Position numbers and translations under genes: made by a program | Shown here: one piece after another, positions 12,458 to 23,464 of the stretch | Numbering within the stretch: position 1 is the first letter of the stretch | Layout: every line of letters begins with the position of its first letter | The notes under the pieces: model-generated | What the model was told of the DNA's origin: nothing | The model's database searches: none | The model's input: the letters and a program-made list of their open reading frames with translations, nothing else | Assembly: GCF_027580225.2 (NCBI RefSeq) | Contig: NC_073341.2 | Coordinates: forward strand, 13,136,501-13,200,500 | Direction of reading: 5' to 3' | Length of the DNA: 64,000 nt | DNA from: Misgurnus anguillicaudatus | Lineage: Eukaryota; Chordata; Actinopteri; Cypriniformes; Cobitidae

Positions 12458-12529
12458 ATGTATTCTGGGAAAAATCTAAGGAATCTTTGCCCCATCTTGC
12501 TGTTTATTGTCTGTTCTGCTAAGGCAGAG
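12458..12529 (+). CDS. ccn1: ccn1-like exon 1: signal peptide
   Basis: ATG at 12458 starts [21 protein letters not shown], a short basic stretch and a hydrophobic core, ending AKAE before a clean donor (GAG|GTAAGT at 12530). It ends in phase 0. The likely signal peptidase cut is near AKA|E. Exon 1 of CCN genes encodes just the signal peptide, which supports this start. Confidence 0.85.
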
Positions 12530-15500
12530 GTAAGTATGAGACCCGCTATGCTGCATATTAACACACTCACACATGCATCTGCGCAGATCCTGCAAAAGTA
12601 ATCTATTATGTTGTCAGCTAAAATAAATATAATAAATGTAAAATAATGGATCAAATATTTGTTTGATTTTAGCTACAGCTCAAGTAATTCACTGTAAAAA
12701 AATTTCCGTAGAATTTGCAGCTGGGTTGCCGGCAACCCACCGTAGACTCAAATTCATGTCCTTCACTGGCAACATCTTGTTCAAAGCTAAATGAACATTA
12801 AACATTCACAAGTCTTTGTCTTTACAGAGCAAAACTAGAAAAACAGCATCAGGCAAACCATTCTGGGAAACAAAATCTGAAGCAAAAAACAGAAAAAGGT
12901 TGATGATGATTTCTGTTTCCCAGAATGCTTTGCATGAGGCTGTTATTGTGTAGTTTTATTCTGTAAAGATAAAGACTTGTTAATATTTAAAATGTATTTA
13001 ACTTTGAACAGACTCTTGCCAGTGGATAACATAGATGTAAATCTACGGTAAATTACCGGCAACCCAGCTGCAATAACATTGTAATTTGCGGAATTTTTTT
13101 ACAGTTGTGTGTTCAATTTTATCTGAGCTATTCTTATTAACAGACTGACACTTTGTTTTGCTTTTCTATTTATATGTGACCCTATCTGTGAAATCCAGGC
13201 TAAAGCCTTTAAAATTTAATTTAAGTTTGATTTCAATCATTGATTTCACATTAATTTCAATCTTTGACGTAGCCAATATTAAAAATACCAAAGTTATATT
13301 TTCACAGAATGCTCTTTAGGATAATTTTATGTAAAAAGGGTAAATCACAAAAAATTACAAATCACATATGAGGAGCAAACTAACATTTGATGTGGTAATA
13401 GATTAACATGACTGCATTAAAAGTAATTATACCACGGGTCTGTTGAATGCTTTATTCTGATTGGTTGAGAAATGTTCCATGGGTATGCATTATTTTTTGA
13501 GAACCGCACACCTAACTTGTCAAATGTCTTAAAAAGCAATGTTTGTGGTAACCGTTGTATAAGAGGAATAATTGACTCCGGTCCTTTGAATTATTTGAAA
13601 ATGATGCATACCCGCGGTGTAACGGCACAACGCGATTGCACCTTGGGTGTGCATTATTTTCAAATAATTCAATGGCGTCAATATTCCTAACTTATATTAC
13701 TTGAAAGTAGATACTAGTTTCACTTGTACTGATCAAGCAGTGGCGACCGGTGACTTCTTTTTCGAGGTTGCACAATGCGAAGCTCATCACAACATGTATT
13801 TAACTCATCATGTGTGTTGCATGTCATGTCAAAATATGTGTTCTGCGTGTTATGTAAACTTTTGTGCATCCCGCGTGGTTTATGATAAAAGAGACACCCG
13901 CGTTTGCCAGATACTTACTTAATCTCATATGTAATCTCATATGTAGTGTTAAGTGTGTGCAGCAGGCATGTATTTTGAAATGACACATGATGCACATAGG
14001 TTCAAATGACGCGCCGAACACATATTTTGACATGACGAGCCACACACGACACTCCGAAAACATTTTTTGAATTTGCGCCCCTTTAAAGAGAAGTCACTGT
14101 AATCAAGTCATTAGATTTAAATATATTCTTTAAAATAAAGGTGCTTTAAAGGTTCTTCACAGTGATGCAATAAAATAACCTTTTTTGGTTCCTCAAAGAA
14201 CCATTTAGTCAAAGGTTCTTTAAAGAACCCTTTCCTTCATACATTTTTCATATCTTTTATTATATCATCGTAAAGCACTTTTATTTTCAAGAGTGTAAAC
14301 ACAGCAAGATTCCTAACAGACTGACAACTCCACAGTAACCACAGTGAAATCTTTCATTTGTCACACTGCTGTTGTCCATCAGGTGGTCAGAGGCTGTTCT
14401 CGACCCTGCTCTTGCCCTCCATCTCCGCCCTCTTGCCCTGTTGGAGTGAGTTGGGTGTTAGATGAGTGCGGTTGCTGTAAGGTGTGTGCACAGCAGTTTA
14501 ACCAAGACTGTGGACCCGACCGGCCCTGTGACCACATCAAGGGCCTGCGTTGCCATCTAGGGGCTGGAGGAGACCCTCGACGTGGTCTCTGTAGAGCTGA
14601 GGATATCACAGTGTTTTTATGTTTTTGAGAAAACTGCCATTCTACAATTATCTTTTACTTTAAAAATAAATGTATAAAATAGTAAAATCTGCAAAGTTCC
14701 CAAGAACATCTCAAGTATAACGGAGGAATGAGAGTTAAATGGTTAAAATTTAAATATTTAAAAAATGTAAATTAATAAACACAGAGTTGACTGACTGCTA
14801 GCTTAACTGTTATCAGATCTATATTCCATACTGTCCTACAGAAATTGTAACATGTCAAAACCATCATAATATCATTATGATCACACACATACACTCATTG
14901 GCCACTTTAGTAGGTACACCTTGCTAGTGCACTATTGGACTATATTTGGCCTTCAGAACTGCCTTAATTCTTCATGGCATAGATTCAGCGTTGTGTTGGA
15001 TACATTTCTCAGAGATTTTGGTCAATATTGACATGGTGTTACCAGTATTACAGGTTTTAAAGGGAACATGTCAAATAAGTCTTTGGTAACCCCAGAGTAC
15101 GTATGTGAAGTTTTTGTTCAAAATATCATATAGATAATTTATTAAAATTGCCATTAGGTGTGAGCAAAAATTTGCTGTTTTTGGGTGTGCAAATGAGCTG
15201 ATCTCTGTACTATATGGCAGTGCTGTGGTTGGATAGTCCAGATTAAGGGGCGGTATTATCCCCTTCTGACATCACAAGGGGAGCCCAATTTTGATGGCCT
15301 ATTTTTTCACATGCTTGCCAAGAATGGTTTACCAAAACTAAGTTACTGGATTGATATTTTTCACATTTTCTAGGTTGATAGAAGCACTGGGGAACCAATT
15401 ATAGCACTTAAACATGGAAAAAGTCAGATTATTGTAATATAATTAAAAAGACTGACTTATGATGCTGTTACAATATAACAATAATACTAAGAAGAATACA

Positions 15501-18389
15501 TTTAAAAAGTTAACCCAAGTAATCCATAATCTTTAAGGATTCTATAAGAAATTGGTGATTTCCTATATTTCTCATTTCGACCTCTTGGAATTATCAGTTT
15601 GTCCGAATTCCTTGTGTGACGACCTGTAAGGGGGTAGCCAGTCACGAAAATTCCTGGAAACAAAAATTGCAGATTTGTCAGTTGCACATCCATGATGCGA
15701 ATCTCCCGTTTGACCACATCCCAAAGATGCTCTATTGGATTAAGTTCTTGTGACTGTGGAGGCCATTTTAGTACAGTGAACTCACTGTCATGTTCAAGAA
15801 ACCAGTTTGAGATTTGAACTTTGTGACATGGTCCATTATCCTGCTAGAAGTAGCCATCTGAAGATAGGTACGCTGTGGTCATAAAGGGATGGACATGGTC
15901 AGCAACAATACTCAAGTGGGCTGTGGCATTTAAAGGATGCTACCAAAAGGCCCAAAGTGTGCCAAGAATATAGTTTACACCAAATTCTGACCCTACTGTC
16001 TGAATGTCGCAGTTGAAATCTGCTATCTGCTTTAAAGTTCGATGTGTTGTGGGTTCAGAGATGATATTCTGCATACCTTTGGTTATTTGAGTTACTGTTG
16101 CCTTTCTATCAGTCTGCCCATTCTCCTCTGATATCAACAAGGCCTTTTTTGTCCACATATCACTGAATATTTTCCCTTTTTTTCGGATCACTTTCTGTAA
16201 ACCCTATAGGTTGTGCATGAAAATCCCAGTAGATCACAAGTTTTTGAAATACTCAGACCAGCCCGTTTGGCACCAACAACCATGCCAAAGTTCAAAGTCA
16301 CTTAAATCCCCTTTCTTTACCATTCTGATGCTTTTTCCAATTAATTCGAATTTAATTGAATAAACAATATAATATATCATGTAAATATAAACAATCCCTG
16401 TGATGGACTGGCCACCTGTTCAGGGTTTTTCCCTGCATCAGCCTGAGATAACATGAAAAGGCTCCAACTCCCAGCGACTGCAATAGGGGAAAGCAGTTAA
16501 GATGATGGATGAGTGGATTATATAATCCACACTAACATTCATACATTTTACTAAAAATCAACTTTAAAAAGTAGTTTAAAGTCATTATCAAAACTTTATT
16601 TCAGATTTTAACATGGATTAAGTAGTTACATTTTTACATGAATATTAATGTATTACCACAAACTAAACGACTTGCAGTTTTGTTTTTATATATATTATAA
16701 GCATCCCAAATTGAAGAATCACCCTTATATGGAAAATATTTTATTTTAATATAATTTTTTTCAACTACTTTATGTGTGTCATGACAATTACCACTTGGTA
16801 AAAGTAATATAGTTACAGCAGGCCTGCTTATAAAAACAACTATGAAAAACCTATGACTGAATATCATAAAGTTATAATAAAGTTGTTGTGCATCTATTAG
16901 CTGACGCACAGGGACGTCCGTGTGAGTTTGGAGGTCGTATGTATCAGCACGGGGAAGACTTTCAACCCAGCTGCCAGCACCAGTGCAGCTGTATGGACGG
17001 TGTGGTGGGCTGTATGCCCCTCTGCCCACACAACATCCTCCTCCCCACGAGACACTGTGCCAATCCCCGTCTTGAGACCCCACCAGGTCGGTGTTGCGAG
17101 GAGTGGGTTTGTGACGATGACAACACCATCAAGGAAGACACACTGGATAGTCGCTCTCATCACAGCCCAACCAATCACATTAGCAAACTCATACAGTCGA
17201 GACTGGGCTCCTTTCAAGGTATATCTGTTTTGTATTTTGTTCTTTTTAATCCCAGTTTATAAAAGGGTGTTTAAATATTAATATTACTTTTGCTCATTGT
17301 GTATCACTTTTGCTGATTTGCTTATTAGTCGAAATATCAATGCTTTAGTTAAACACCCTTGCAGCTGCCTAGCAAGACATCAGCAACCACTTGCTTTAGC
17401 AACTTTATGCTTTAGCAACCAACTAACAGCATAACATTGAAATAGAAACTACTCAGAACATCTTTGCAATTGCGTAGCAACACCCTAGCAACCACCTAGC
17501 AATGCTTTATCCACTGCCGAAACAATATAGCACCACCAGGCACCTCTCACATTTTAATGTTAAAATGTACTTACCGTAGTTCTTATTTTATGTGTTATAA
17601 AGCAGCATTACAGTTACATATCATGAAGCAGTACAGTTTTATAATGAACTTGTTGAGTTTAATTGTTGTCTGATTTATGCTTTTTTCTTTCTCATTCAGA
17701 GTGGGATTCCTTACCAGTGTCTCAGGTTCCATTTCCATTCCCTAAATGCTTCCCACAGACCACCGACTGGACAGAATGCTCCGCCTCCTGTGGGTTTGGG
17801 ATCTCGAGTCGTGTGACCAATAATAATGCAGAGTGCAAGCTTGTTAGAGAGACACGCCTTTGTCAGATCCGAAAATGTGACGCCCCTCCAGCTTTGAAGG
17901 TGAGATTGATACAAATACAGTTAATAAGTAAGACAAGTACATGGTCTACAAACTGAATTTGTATTGTTTTTGTAAATGGATGCATATGTGTGCTCTGGTT
18001 GTAATTTATTCTTTAACATGATGCACATTGATGCCATATTTGAACACGCATTGTTTGAACAATGCATTGTCTTTCTTATCAAAAAGAAAGGAAAGAAGTG
18101 TCGACAATCGGTGAGGTCTCGGAAACCAGAGCAGATTACATTTGCTGGATGCACCACAGCTCGACGTTACCGGCCTCGCACGTGCGGCTCCTGTGTGGAC
18201 GGCAGGTGCTGTCAGCCGTCTGCATCCCGCACGGTGCGTCTGCGATTCCTCTGCGCAGACGGAGAGACCATCACGCGCAACGTCATGTGGATCCAGCGCT
18301 GCCGCTGCAGCAAACATTACTGTGGAGCTCAAAGAGATCGCTCGCCCACCGTCAGTCTTCACAATGACATACACACCTTCTCTCAATGA
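12458..18389 (+). CDS. ccn1: CCN1/CYR61-like matricellular protein, five exons
   Basis: This encodes a secreted, cysteine-rich CCN-family protein that binds integrins and heparan sulphate in the extracellular matrix and signals in adhesion, angiogenesis and wound responses (family knowledge). The joined exons 12458-12529, 14383-14596, 16901-17218, 17700-17899 and 18087-18389 give about 368 aa. The order is signal peptide (1-24), IGFBP module (about 29-95, 12 Cys), VWC (103-167, 10 Cys), a short hinge, TSP1 (about 218-265, [11 protein letters not shown]) and the CT cystine knot (273-343, 10 Cys). One exon per module is the CCN pattern. The VWC segment and the ending [10 protein letters not shown] fit CCN1 better than CCN2-6. 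Fish carry several ccn1 paralogues (ccn1, ccn1l1, ccn1l2), and which one this is cannot be settled here. The hinge is shorter than in mammalian CCN1. Intron 2 lacks a normal donor (see exon 2). Confidence 0.9.
12690..13107. mobile_element. CACTG MITE in ccn1-like intron 1
   Basis: Begins CACTGTAAAAAAATTTCCGT and ends GAATTTTTTTACAGTTGTG (right terminus imperfect). The internal arms carry GCTGGGTTGCCGGCAACCC and TTACCGGCAACCCAGCTGC. Confidence 0.8.
13425..13690. repeat. dispersed repeat in intron 1
   Basis: TTCTGATTGGTTGAGAAATG and GGGTATGCATTATTTT, with an inverted ATTATTTGAAAATGATGCAT toward the right. This resembles a common cyprinid DNA-element family. Frames here are not coding. Confidence 0.55.
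14120..14300. mobile_element. short MITE with AAGAACCATTTAGTCAAAGG core
   Basis: A repeat rich in GGTTCTT/AAGAACC ending TTTCAAGAGTG. A second copy near 60182-60365 shares AGAACCATTTAGTCAAA and CATACATTTTT. Confidence 0.65.
14383..14596 (+). CDS. ccn1: ccn1-like exon 2: IGFBP module (abnormal donor)
   Basis: The acceptor CCATCAG ends at 14382. The frame encodes all 12 cysteines of the IGFBP module, with the hallmark ECGCCKVCA and the conserved GLCRA end. CCN exon 2 normally ends in phase 1 inside this last alanine codon. That point is 14596/14597, and the next exon's acceptor at 16899-16900 fits it exactly. The bases after it are CTGAGG, where a donor would be GTGAGG, so only +1 is wrong. 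An in-frame alternative is the weak donor ACA|GTGTTT at 14611 joined to a second acceptor before 16912. Without splicing the frame stops at 14626-14628. Confidence 0.8.
14899..16335 (-). pseudogene. Tc1-like transposon relic, antisense in intron 2
   Basis: The minus strand gives scattered pieces of a Tc1-like DDE transposase. [20 protein letters not shown] and the following THRTLKQ come from the N-terminal DNA-binding half. The block around 15770-15900 (antisense of [19 protein letters not shown]) and [16 protein letters not shown] come from the C-terminal half. The left end GGCCACTTTAGTAGGTACAC is the usual terminus of this family in fish. Frameshifts, deletions and a younger insertion (15057-15430) make it non-functional. 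Confidence 0.85.
15057..15430 (+). repeat. AAAGGGACATTT-type dispersed repeat
   Basis: Inserted in the Tc1 relic. It shares GAGCTGATCTCTG, the GTGGTTGGATAGT box, CCCCTTCTGACATCACAAGG and GGAGCC with 24019-24333, and its start with 6131-6260. Confidence 0.75.
16393..16515 (+). repeat. LINE (L2-type) 3' tail
   Basis: CCTGTGATGGACTGGCCACC, CAGGGTTTTTCCCTGC, AGGCTCCAACTCCCAGCGAC and GATGATGGATGAGTGG form the familiar 3' untranslated tail of L2-type LINEs in fish. It is a 5'-truncated copy without coding sequence. Confidence 0.8.
16901..17218 (+). CDS. ccn1: ccn1-like exon 3: VWC module and hinge
   Basis: The acceptor TCTATTAG ends at 16900. The exon encodes [20 protein letters not shown] and onward with the ten cysteines of a von Willebrand C module, close to the CCN1 pattern (CxDGxVGCxPLCP, then CCEEWVCD). 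It then runs into a hydrophilic hinge ([19 protein letters not shown]). It ends in phase 1 at a good donor (AAG|GTATAT). The hinge is variable in this family and is short here. Confidence 0.92.
17355..17515. repeat. CTAGCAACCACC short tandem-like repeat in intron 3
   Basis: Several imperfect copies of CTAGCAACCACCTAGCAA and related units. The reverse-complement form appears near 2760-2830. Confidence 0.6.
17700..17899 (+). CDS. ccn1: ccn1-like exon 4: TSP1 module
   Basis: The acceptor TCTCATTCAG ends at 17699 and phase 1 joins exon 3 to form EWDSLP. The thrombospondin type 1 repeat shows [20 protein letters not shown] with six cysteines. Only the first WxxC tryptophan is present, as in other CCN proteins. 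The donor AAG|GTGAGA at 17900 leaves phase 0. Confidence 0.93.
18087..18389 (+). CDS. ccn1: ccn1-like exon 5: C-terminal cystine knot and stop
   Basis: The acceptor ATCAAAAAG ends at 18086 and phase 0 gives KGKKC. The CT module has ten cysteines with [18 protein letters not shown] and CRCSKHYC, the growth-factor-like knot that binds heparan sulphate and integrins in CCN proteins. The chain ends [10 protein letters not shown] before TGA at 18387-18389. Confidence 0.93.
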   Translation, partial: KGKKCRQSVRSRKPEQITFAGCTTARRYRPRTCGSCVDGRCCQPSASRTVRLRFLCADGETITRNVMWIQRCRCSKHYCGAQRDRSPTVSLHNDIHTFSQ

Positions 18390-18892
18390 GCAATTCTCAT
18401 GACCATTTTCCTCACAAAAACACTCCAGATGCTAAAACCTCATTCTAACACTGCAAATATGCAACTCAACAGTAATTTACAGTAACTTAGTGACTCAACA
18501 GTATCTTACTGTAACTCAACAGTTACACACATCCAAACTCGGACAAATAACTTGCTATCATTCCTCAACGACTGAAGCCTCATTCTCACATTGCAACAAT
18601 TAAAAGTAGCTCTTAAAGTAGCTCAACAGCAGCAAACCGTCATAACCAATTCTCTCAAACACTAAATATATCACTCACCTTATTTCCTAAATATTAAAGT
18701 AGCATGTTGGCTGGGAAGGTTCCTGGACTATAAAGTAAATGAACTGGATATGTTTTTCCTCTTTAAGCTACTGTTTCCTAGAGGATCTTTATTATCTGAT
18801 CTTTTCAGTAAATATATTTTGATGTAGTCAGTATATTTTGCCATGTCAGGCCATATAGAAAATGTGCACTTTATTTCTCCCTGCAGGCCCTG

Positions 18893-19098
18893 CACTGTAA
18901 AAATTTAGCTGTAATTTTGCAGCTGGTTGCCAGTAACTTACTGTAGAAGATAAAGACTACAAATGTTTCCTGTTCATTTAACTTTAAACAAACTGTTGCC
19001 AGTAAATAGCATAACTGTAAAATCTACAGTAAGTTACTGGCAGCTTGTTGCCAGTAATACCCAGTAATACTGTAATTTCTACAGAATTTTTTACAGTG
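18893..19098. mobile_element. CACTG MITE in the putative 3' UTR
   Basis: Begins CACTGTAAAAATTTAGCTGT and ends AATTTTTTACAGTG. Inverted arms CAGCTGGTTGCCAGTAACTT and AAGTTACTGGCAGCTTGTTG. Confidence 0.85.
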
Positions 19099-19245
19099 TG
19101 TTCTATAAATACTGTAGGATAAAAACTTCACATTTCAAAGCGAATTATAAAATGAAAATATATTTCACATGAGAAAATTGTGTATGTTTCAAGAAAAAAA
19201 AAAGATTTTGTATATTGTGACCTTATTTTTAGCCCATTTATTCCC

Positions 19246-19487
19246 ACCCTACATTTCTTGAAATTAATTTTTAAGTAAAATCAACTTAGATTTACAAGTC
19301 GTTTCAACTTACTATTTTCAGAGTAGTAATAAGTTGCTGTGTCTTATAAAATAAAATTCAATTAGCTTAACTTATTTCAACTTCATTGTGTAAATTATAG
19401 AAACTCATTACTAGAAAAAAAGTTGAAATGACTTGTAAATATAAGTTGATTATACTTAAAAAATGTAGGCAACCAGAATGTGCAGTG
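19246..19487. mobile_element. palindromic MITE
   Basis: CTACATTTCTTGAAATTAAT opens the left arm and CTTAAAAAATGTAGGC closes the right. The arms ATCAACTTAGATTTACAAGT and ACTTGTAAATATAAGTTGAT are inverted. Confidence 0.7.
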
Positions 19488-19497
19488 TTCTTGTATA

Positions 19498-19724
19498 CAC
19501 TGTAAAAAATCCTTGTATCACTTTTTTAAATTTTTTTAGTTTAATAAACGTATTTACAATTCATTTAAACTTTCTTGACTAGTGAGGAGTTGTTATATAT
19601 TGTCAAAAAAAATTGAATTAATTTGTTATTTCAACTTTTTTTAATATAAATTATAGCAACTCTACACTAAAAAGTTGAAATTAATTGTAATTTCAAATTG
19701 ATTAAACAAACATTTTTTACAGTG
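19498..19724. mobile_element. CACTG MITE
   Basis: Ends CACTGTAAAAAATCCTTG and CATTTTTTACAGTG. AT-rich inverted interior (AATTCATTTAAAC region against AATTGATTAAACAAAC). Confidence 0.8.
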
Positions 19725-20529
19725 TATACAGTATTTCATTATCCTATAACAGTAGGGAGAAAATAATATGTTTTTATGAATTACAGTAATAAGAATTGGG
19801 GAAACTGATTAATTTTAATGAAAATAATGTCACAATACAAATTTTGTGGTCTTAATTATTTAAGTCCAATTTTATATAAGTAAAATTTAACCTGGTTTTA
19901 TAAAATTCATCCAATTTTTTAAAGCTATTTTCCAGATATAATCTTACAGTTATTTCACAAATCAATTACTATTGTAAGCCCACATCTTATAGCTTTCCAC
20001 TTTGATTTATTTATTCCAGTGCTTTGAATTTCAAAGTGTTCAATTGCATTTTGCTTTTGATGAGTGACTACCTGTCGTTGTTGATGGGTTAGAGAATGCA
20101 CTAGATTGCTATGACTAGGGACATGTGATTATGTTACACAACATTTAGCATTGAGTGTGTTACCAAACAGTTTTATCTAATATTTTTGTTTCTAAGCTAA
20201 TATATTTTCTGTGTATCCTTTAAACTGCTGAGTTTGTACTCATATGCTAGATGTCTTTCCCAATTTTTTGTGTGTCTGAATGTATATGAAAAGAAAATGC
20301 AGGACATAGACAGTATGTTTTAGCACATGTGTGTTCGAGTGCATAAATAGGAAAGCAGAGACTATGAATTGTTTTGTTCTTGTACAGTGTACAGGCTTCA
20401 CTGTTATGTGGAGACTCTTTTAAGACTGCTTCATTTTTCGGGGCATACGTTCATTTCTAGACGCTCTCTTATATTGGAGTGAACAGCTATTTGTATAGTT
20501 ATGGTAACTGATATATTTGAGGCTCAAAA

Positions 20530-20535
20530 AATAAA
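20530..20535 (+). terminator. ccn1: polyadenylation signal, ccn1-like gene
   Basis: A canonical AATAAA about 2.1 kb after the stop codon, followed by a GT-rich GTGTGTTTTGTC segment at about 20554, which would fit a downstream element. Confidence 0.5.
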
Positions 20536-20550
20536 CATTTTTAGAAAAAA

Positions 20551-21454
20551 ACTGTGTGTTTTGTCACTGATAAGTTTTTTAATAAGAGACTTTGTTACAT
20601 GCAGAAAGAAACAAAGAGATTAACTTTAGCTTCAAGCACATATTTGGCCCAGCAATACAAACATCACAGCTGCCGCTGAAATTCCCCACTTTCTACTGTC
20701 AAGCTGTCTTTTCTCCACATACAACTACAGGACAATGCATAGATTTACCTCGATTTCGAAGCAAAATCTCATTGAAGTCCGTAAGTATTTTACGAGGTGG
20801 ATATCTCAAATTAATTCGTATGACCAAACTTTTCTGTACACTGTTGGCTAACTTCAACTTAAAGGAAAACACCACCGTTTTTCAATATTTTACTATGTTC
20901 TTACCTCAAATTAGACAAATTAATACATACCTTTATTTTTTCAATGCATGCACTTTATCTTTGTACAGGGCATAGTGAATATGTTAGCATTTAGCCTAGC
21001 CCCATTCATTCCTTAGGATCCAAACAGGGACACTTCCATGTTTTCCCTATTTAACCTGATAAGGATAATTATGCCCTACACGGCACACCCCCTCCCTTGC
21101 ACGTGAGGCTGCATAAACGTCATTGTAACTTTGAAGAATTAAATCTTCAAAATATACAGTCATGCGGCACATCGTTTGAAAGCTTAGACTTTCGGGATTC
21201 CATTAAGCGCACACACAAAGCATCGATTTATAGCAGTCATAAAACTGTAATCTAGTTGTTAGTTACCTGAACCAGGCGGTGCCGATATAGGTTATTTACT
21301 TACCTTCAAAATCTTCCCTTTATCGGCTTTGGTGAAATTGTCCAAAACAAATTGTTCATAAATCCCCAAAAGTCCAAGGAAATGGAATATCCAAGCCTTT
21401 TAATCCAAAACGATTTGTTCATCTCACAATCTTGACGTTTCTGACTGAATTACT
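20551..21454. other. intergenic, degenerate repeats, no gene
   Basis: About 20868-21430 resembles a cyprinid repeat that starts AAAGGAAAACACCACCG and includes TTAGCATTTAGCCTAGCCCC. No exon is seen. Confidence 0.45.
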
Positions 21455-21829
21455 AATACTTGCCAGTAATTTACCATAGATTTAAATGTATGTTATTTAC
21501 TGGCAAGAGTTTGTTCAAAGTTAAATAAATTTAAAATATTAACAAGTCTTTATCTTTACAGAATAAAACTATACAATAACAGCCTCATGCAAAGCATTCT
21601 GGGAACCAGAAATCATCATCAACCTTTTTGTTTTTTGCTTCAGATTTTGTTTCCCAGAATGTTTTGCTTGATGCTGTTTTTTTGGTTTTACTCTGTAAAG
21701 ACAAAGACTTGTAAATGTTTAATGTTCATTTTAACTTTAAACAAAATGTTGCCAGTAAATAACATAAATTTAAATCTACGGTAAATTACTGGCAACCCAG
21801 CTGCAATTTCTACTGATTTTTTTACAGTG
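21455..21829. mobile_element. CACTG MITE, left end missing
   Basis: CTTGCCAGTAATTTACCATA through to the right end TTTTTTTACAGTG. The interior carries AAGCATTCTGGGAACCAGAA and its inverse TTTCCCAGAATGTTTTGCTT, as in the 12690-13107 copy. Confidence 0.75.
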
Positions 21830-22743
21830 TAAGATTAATAAATGTTGTAGTCTTTGTTAGTCTCATTATTAGTTCAAAGCATTAACTATGTTAACAAATA
21901 CAACCTTATTGGAAAGTGTTACCAAAAATCATGACAAACAATTTAGTCAAGTGTTTGAAGGGTATAACTGTCCAGAAAAGCAGCAGGCTCCTGAATCTCC
22001 CCACAATTCTGGCAAAGTATTCAGTGTGTGCACATAGCTCTCGGCGTCTTTTCAGACTACACAATTTGGATGATCGCTAAAATCTAGACCGCAAGTACAA
22101 TAAATCTGCAAATACTCAGTCAATTATATATGTTCTTAATAAGACCTCCTCCACATTAGTTATAAAAGCATATGGTAAACAGTGAATTAGTATCCTGTTC
22201 TAAATGCTTTTAATGAACTGTTTCATAATAACTATATGAGCCAAGATATACAGCAATGGATTCCTTATGGGGTTTCTTGTTTTATTAAAAGTATTTAAAG
22301 ATCCATGAAAATATGTGAATTTCATAGAGCCGTCTACCATCACCATGACCATGACGACACTTTCAGCATTCGCCAACGTCATTGCTGATGTAAAATGTTT
22401 TTGGGTTGTTTGCTCTAAGGGGTCCACGACACTTTAAATTGTTTGCCAAGTGATCCAACTGAACCGTGTGCAGGCTGCTCTTAGAAGCTATTGTAAACTT
22501 TAAAACGTGTCCCTTGACTACAACAAACACCTCACAAAGAGAAAAAAATGGATGACAAATGGATGGACATTTGGGACCCAAGTTTCATAAACTTACACAT
22601 ACGGTGATAAAGCCTTTAGACTTTTAACAAACGTTTTTCTATTTTAAAAAATGGTTCGTAAAAAAAGCACTTCCTTCTGTAAATGTTGTTTGTAGGCATC
22701 AGAAGTTCAGACTGGATGACCTGTTTTGTGAGTAACTTTAGGC
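21830..22743. other. intergenic, no gene recognised
   Basis: No exon or known RNA gene is seen. Short frames on both strands lack domains. Confidence 0.5.
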
Positions 22744-22752
22744 CAGGGGTCT

Positions 22753-23011
22753 CCAACCTTTCGAGCAACGGCTGGGCTAACACAATGGATAAAACAATCT
22801 TTAATATAGTCTTTTTTCTTTTACTTGTTGATTTTATTTTGTTTTACTGATGTTTTATCATTGTTTAAAATGTTAACATAAAAGAAATCAAGCTAATATA
22901 AAAGTATGCAATAAATAAATATTAAAATCAAGGCTATTAATGTGCTTTGGCGGGCAACTCACAGACTCCGTGCGGGCCCGCGGGCACCATGTTGGAGACC
23001 ATTGCTTTAGC
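22753..23011. mobile_element. hAT-like element (CAGGGGTCTCCAACC)
   Basis: Starts near 22745 with CAGGGGTCTCCAACCTTTCG and ends CCATGTTGGAGACCATTG near 23003. The flanks CTTTAGGC (left) and CTTTAGCC (right) match at 7 of 8 positions, as expected for an 8 bp hAT target duplication. Coordinates are good to about 10 bp. Confidence 0.8.
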
Positions 23012-23464
23012 CTATATTAAACGTTCCCAGAAAATGGTCAAATAGTTTGTAACCAAATGTATTTTGTTAAAATTATTTTCTTTAATGAAAATTCTGTGAT
23101 TAAAATTACATAGCCTATTTTTAACTGCGTCAAGTAAATTAAAAAATTACTATATTTACTTGCAAAATTTACTTTATATTTATCTATATTATATCTATAT
23201 ACTTGCTTGTTCACAGTGCTATTAAAAGGGTTGAAAATAAGATTTATAATGAAAATAAAAATAAATTTAATGGTTACATGCATTTTCAGAAAGTTTCTCT
23301 CACTCCAAAGAATTGCGATTTATTGCGACTTAAAAATAAAACTGGACAACATTCTTTTGTATCATATTTGTATAGTACACAGTATAAGAAATGTTTCTGT
23401 CTGTGTCAATTAGTTTTTTTTTAAACTCCTGCCTAAGATTCAATAATAAGACCCAATGTTCACA

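Larger units (their letters stand above)
18390..20550 (+). other. ccn1: putative 3' UTR of the ccn1-like gene
   Basis: After the stop codon no exon follows for 2 kb. An AU-rich-element-like ATTTATTTATT lies at 20005-20015, and the first well-placed AATAAA is at 20530-20535. AU-rich elements are expected in immediate-early CCN1 transcripts. The stretch also contains three MITEs (18893-19098, 19246-19487, 19498-19724). The true UTR therefore either includes hairpin-forming transposon DNA or ends earlier at a signal I did not recognise. Confidence 0.5.

Noticed and set aside
12202..12654. 150-residue minus-strand open frame
   Set aside because: It lies antisense to the promoter, leader and first exon of the ccn1-like gene, has no recognisable domain, and the + strand has signal peptide and splice evidence.
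14597..14610. U12-type or GA-AG intron start at GATATC after exon 2
   Set aside because: GATATC resembles ATATCC only in part and would not keep the phase-1 join typical of CCN exon 2. A one-base change from GTGAGG explains the site better.
15502..16191. Two minus-strand frames that could be taken for a small gene
   Set aside because: They match separate pieces of a Tc1-like transposase with frameshifts and gaps.
16634..17217. Minus-strand and alternative-frame ORFs over the VWC exon
   Set aside because: Shadows of the GC-richer coding exon on the + strand.
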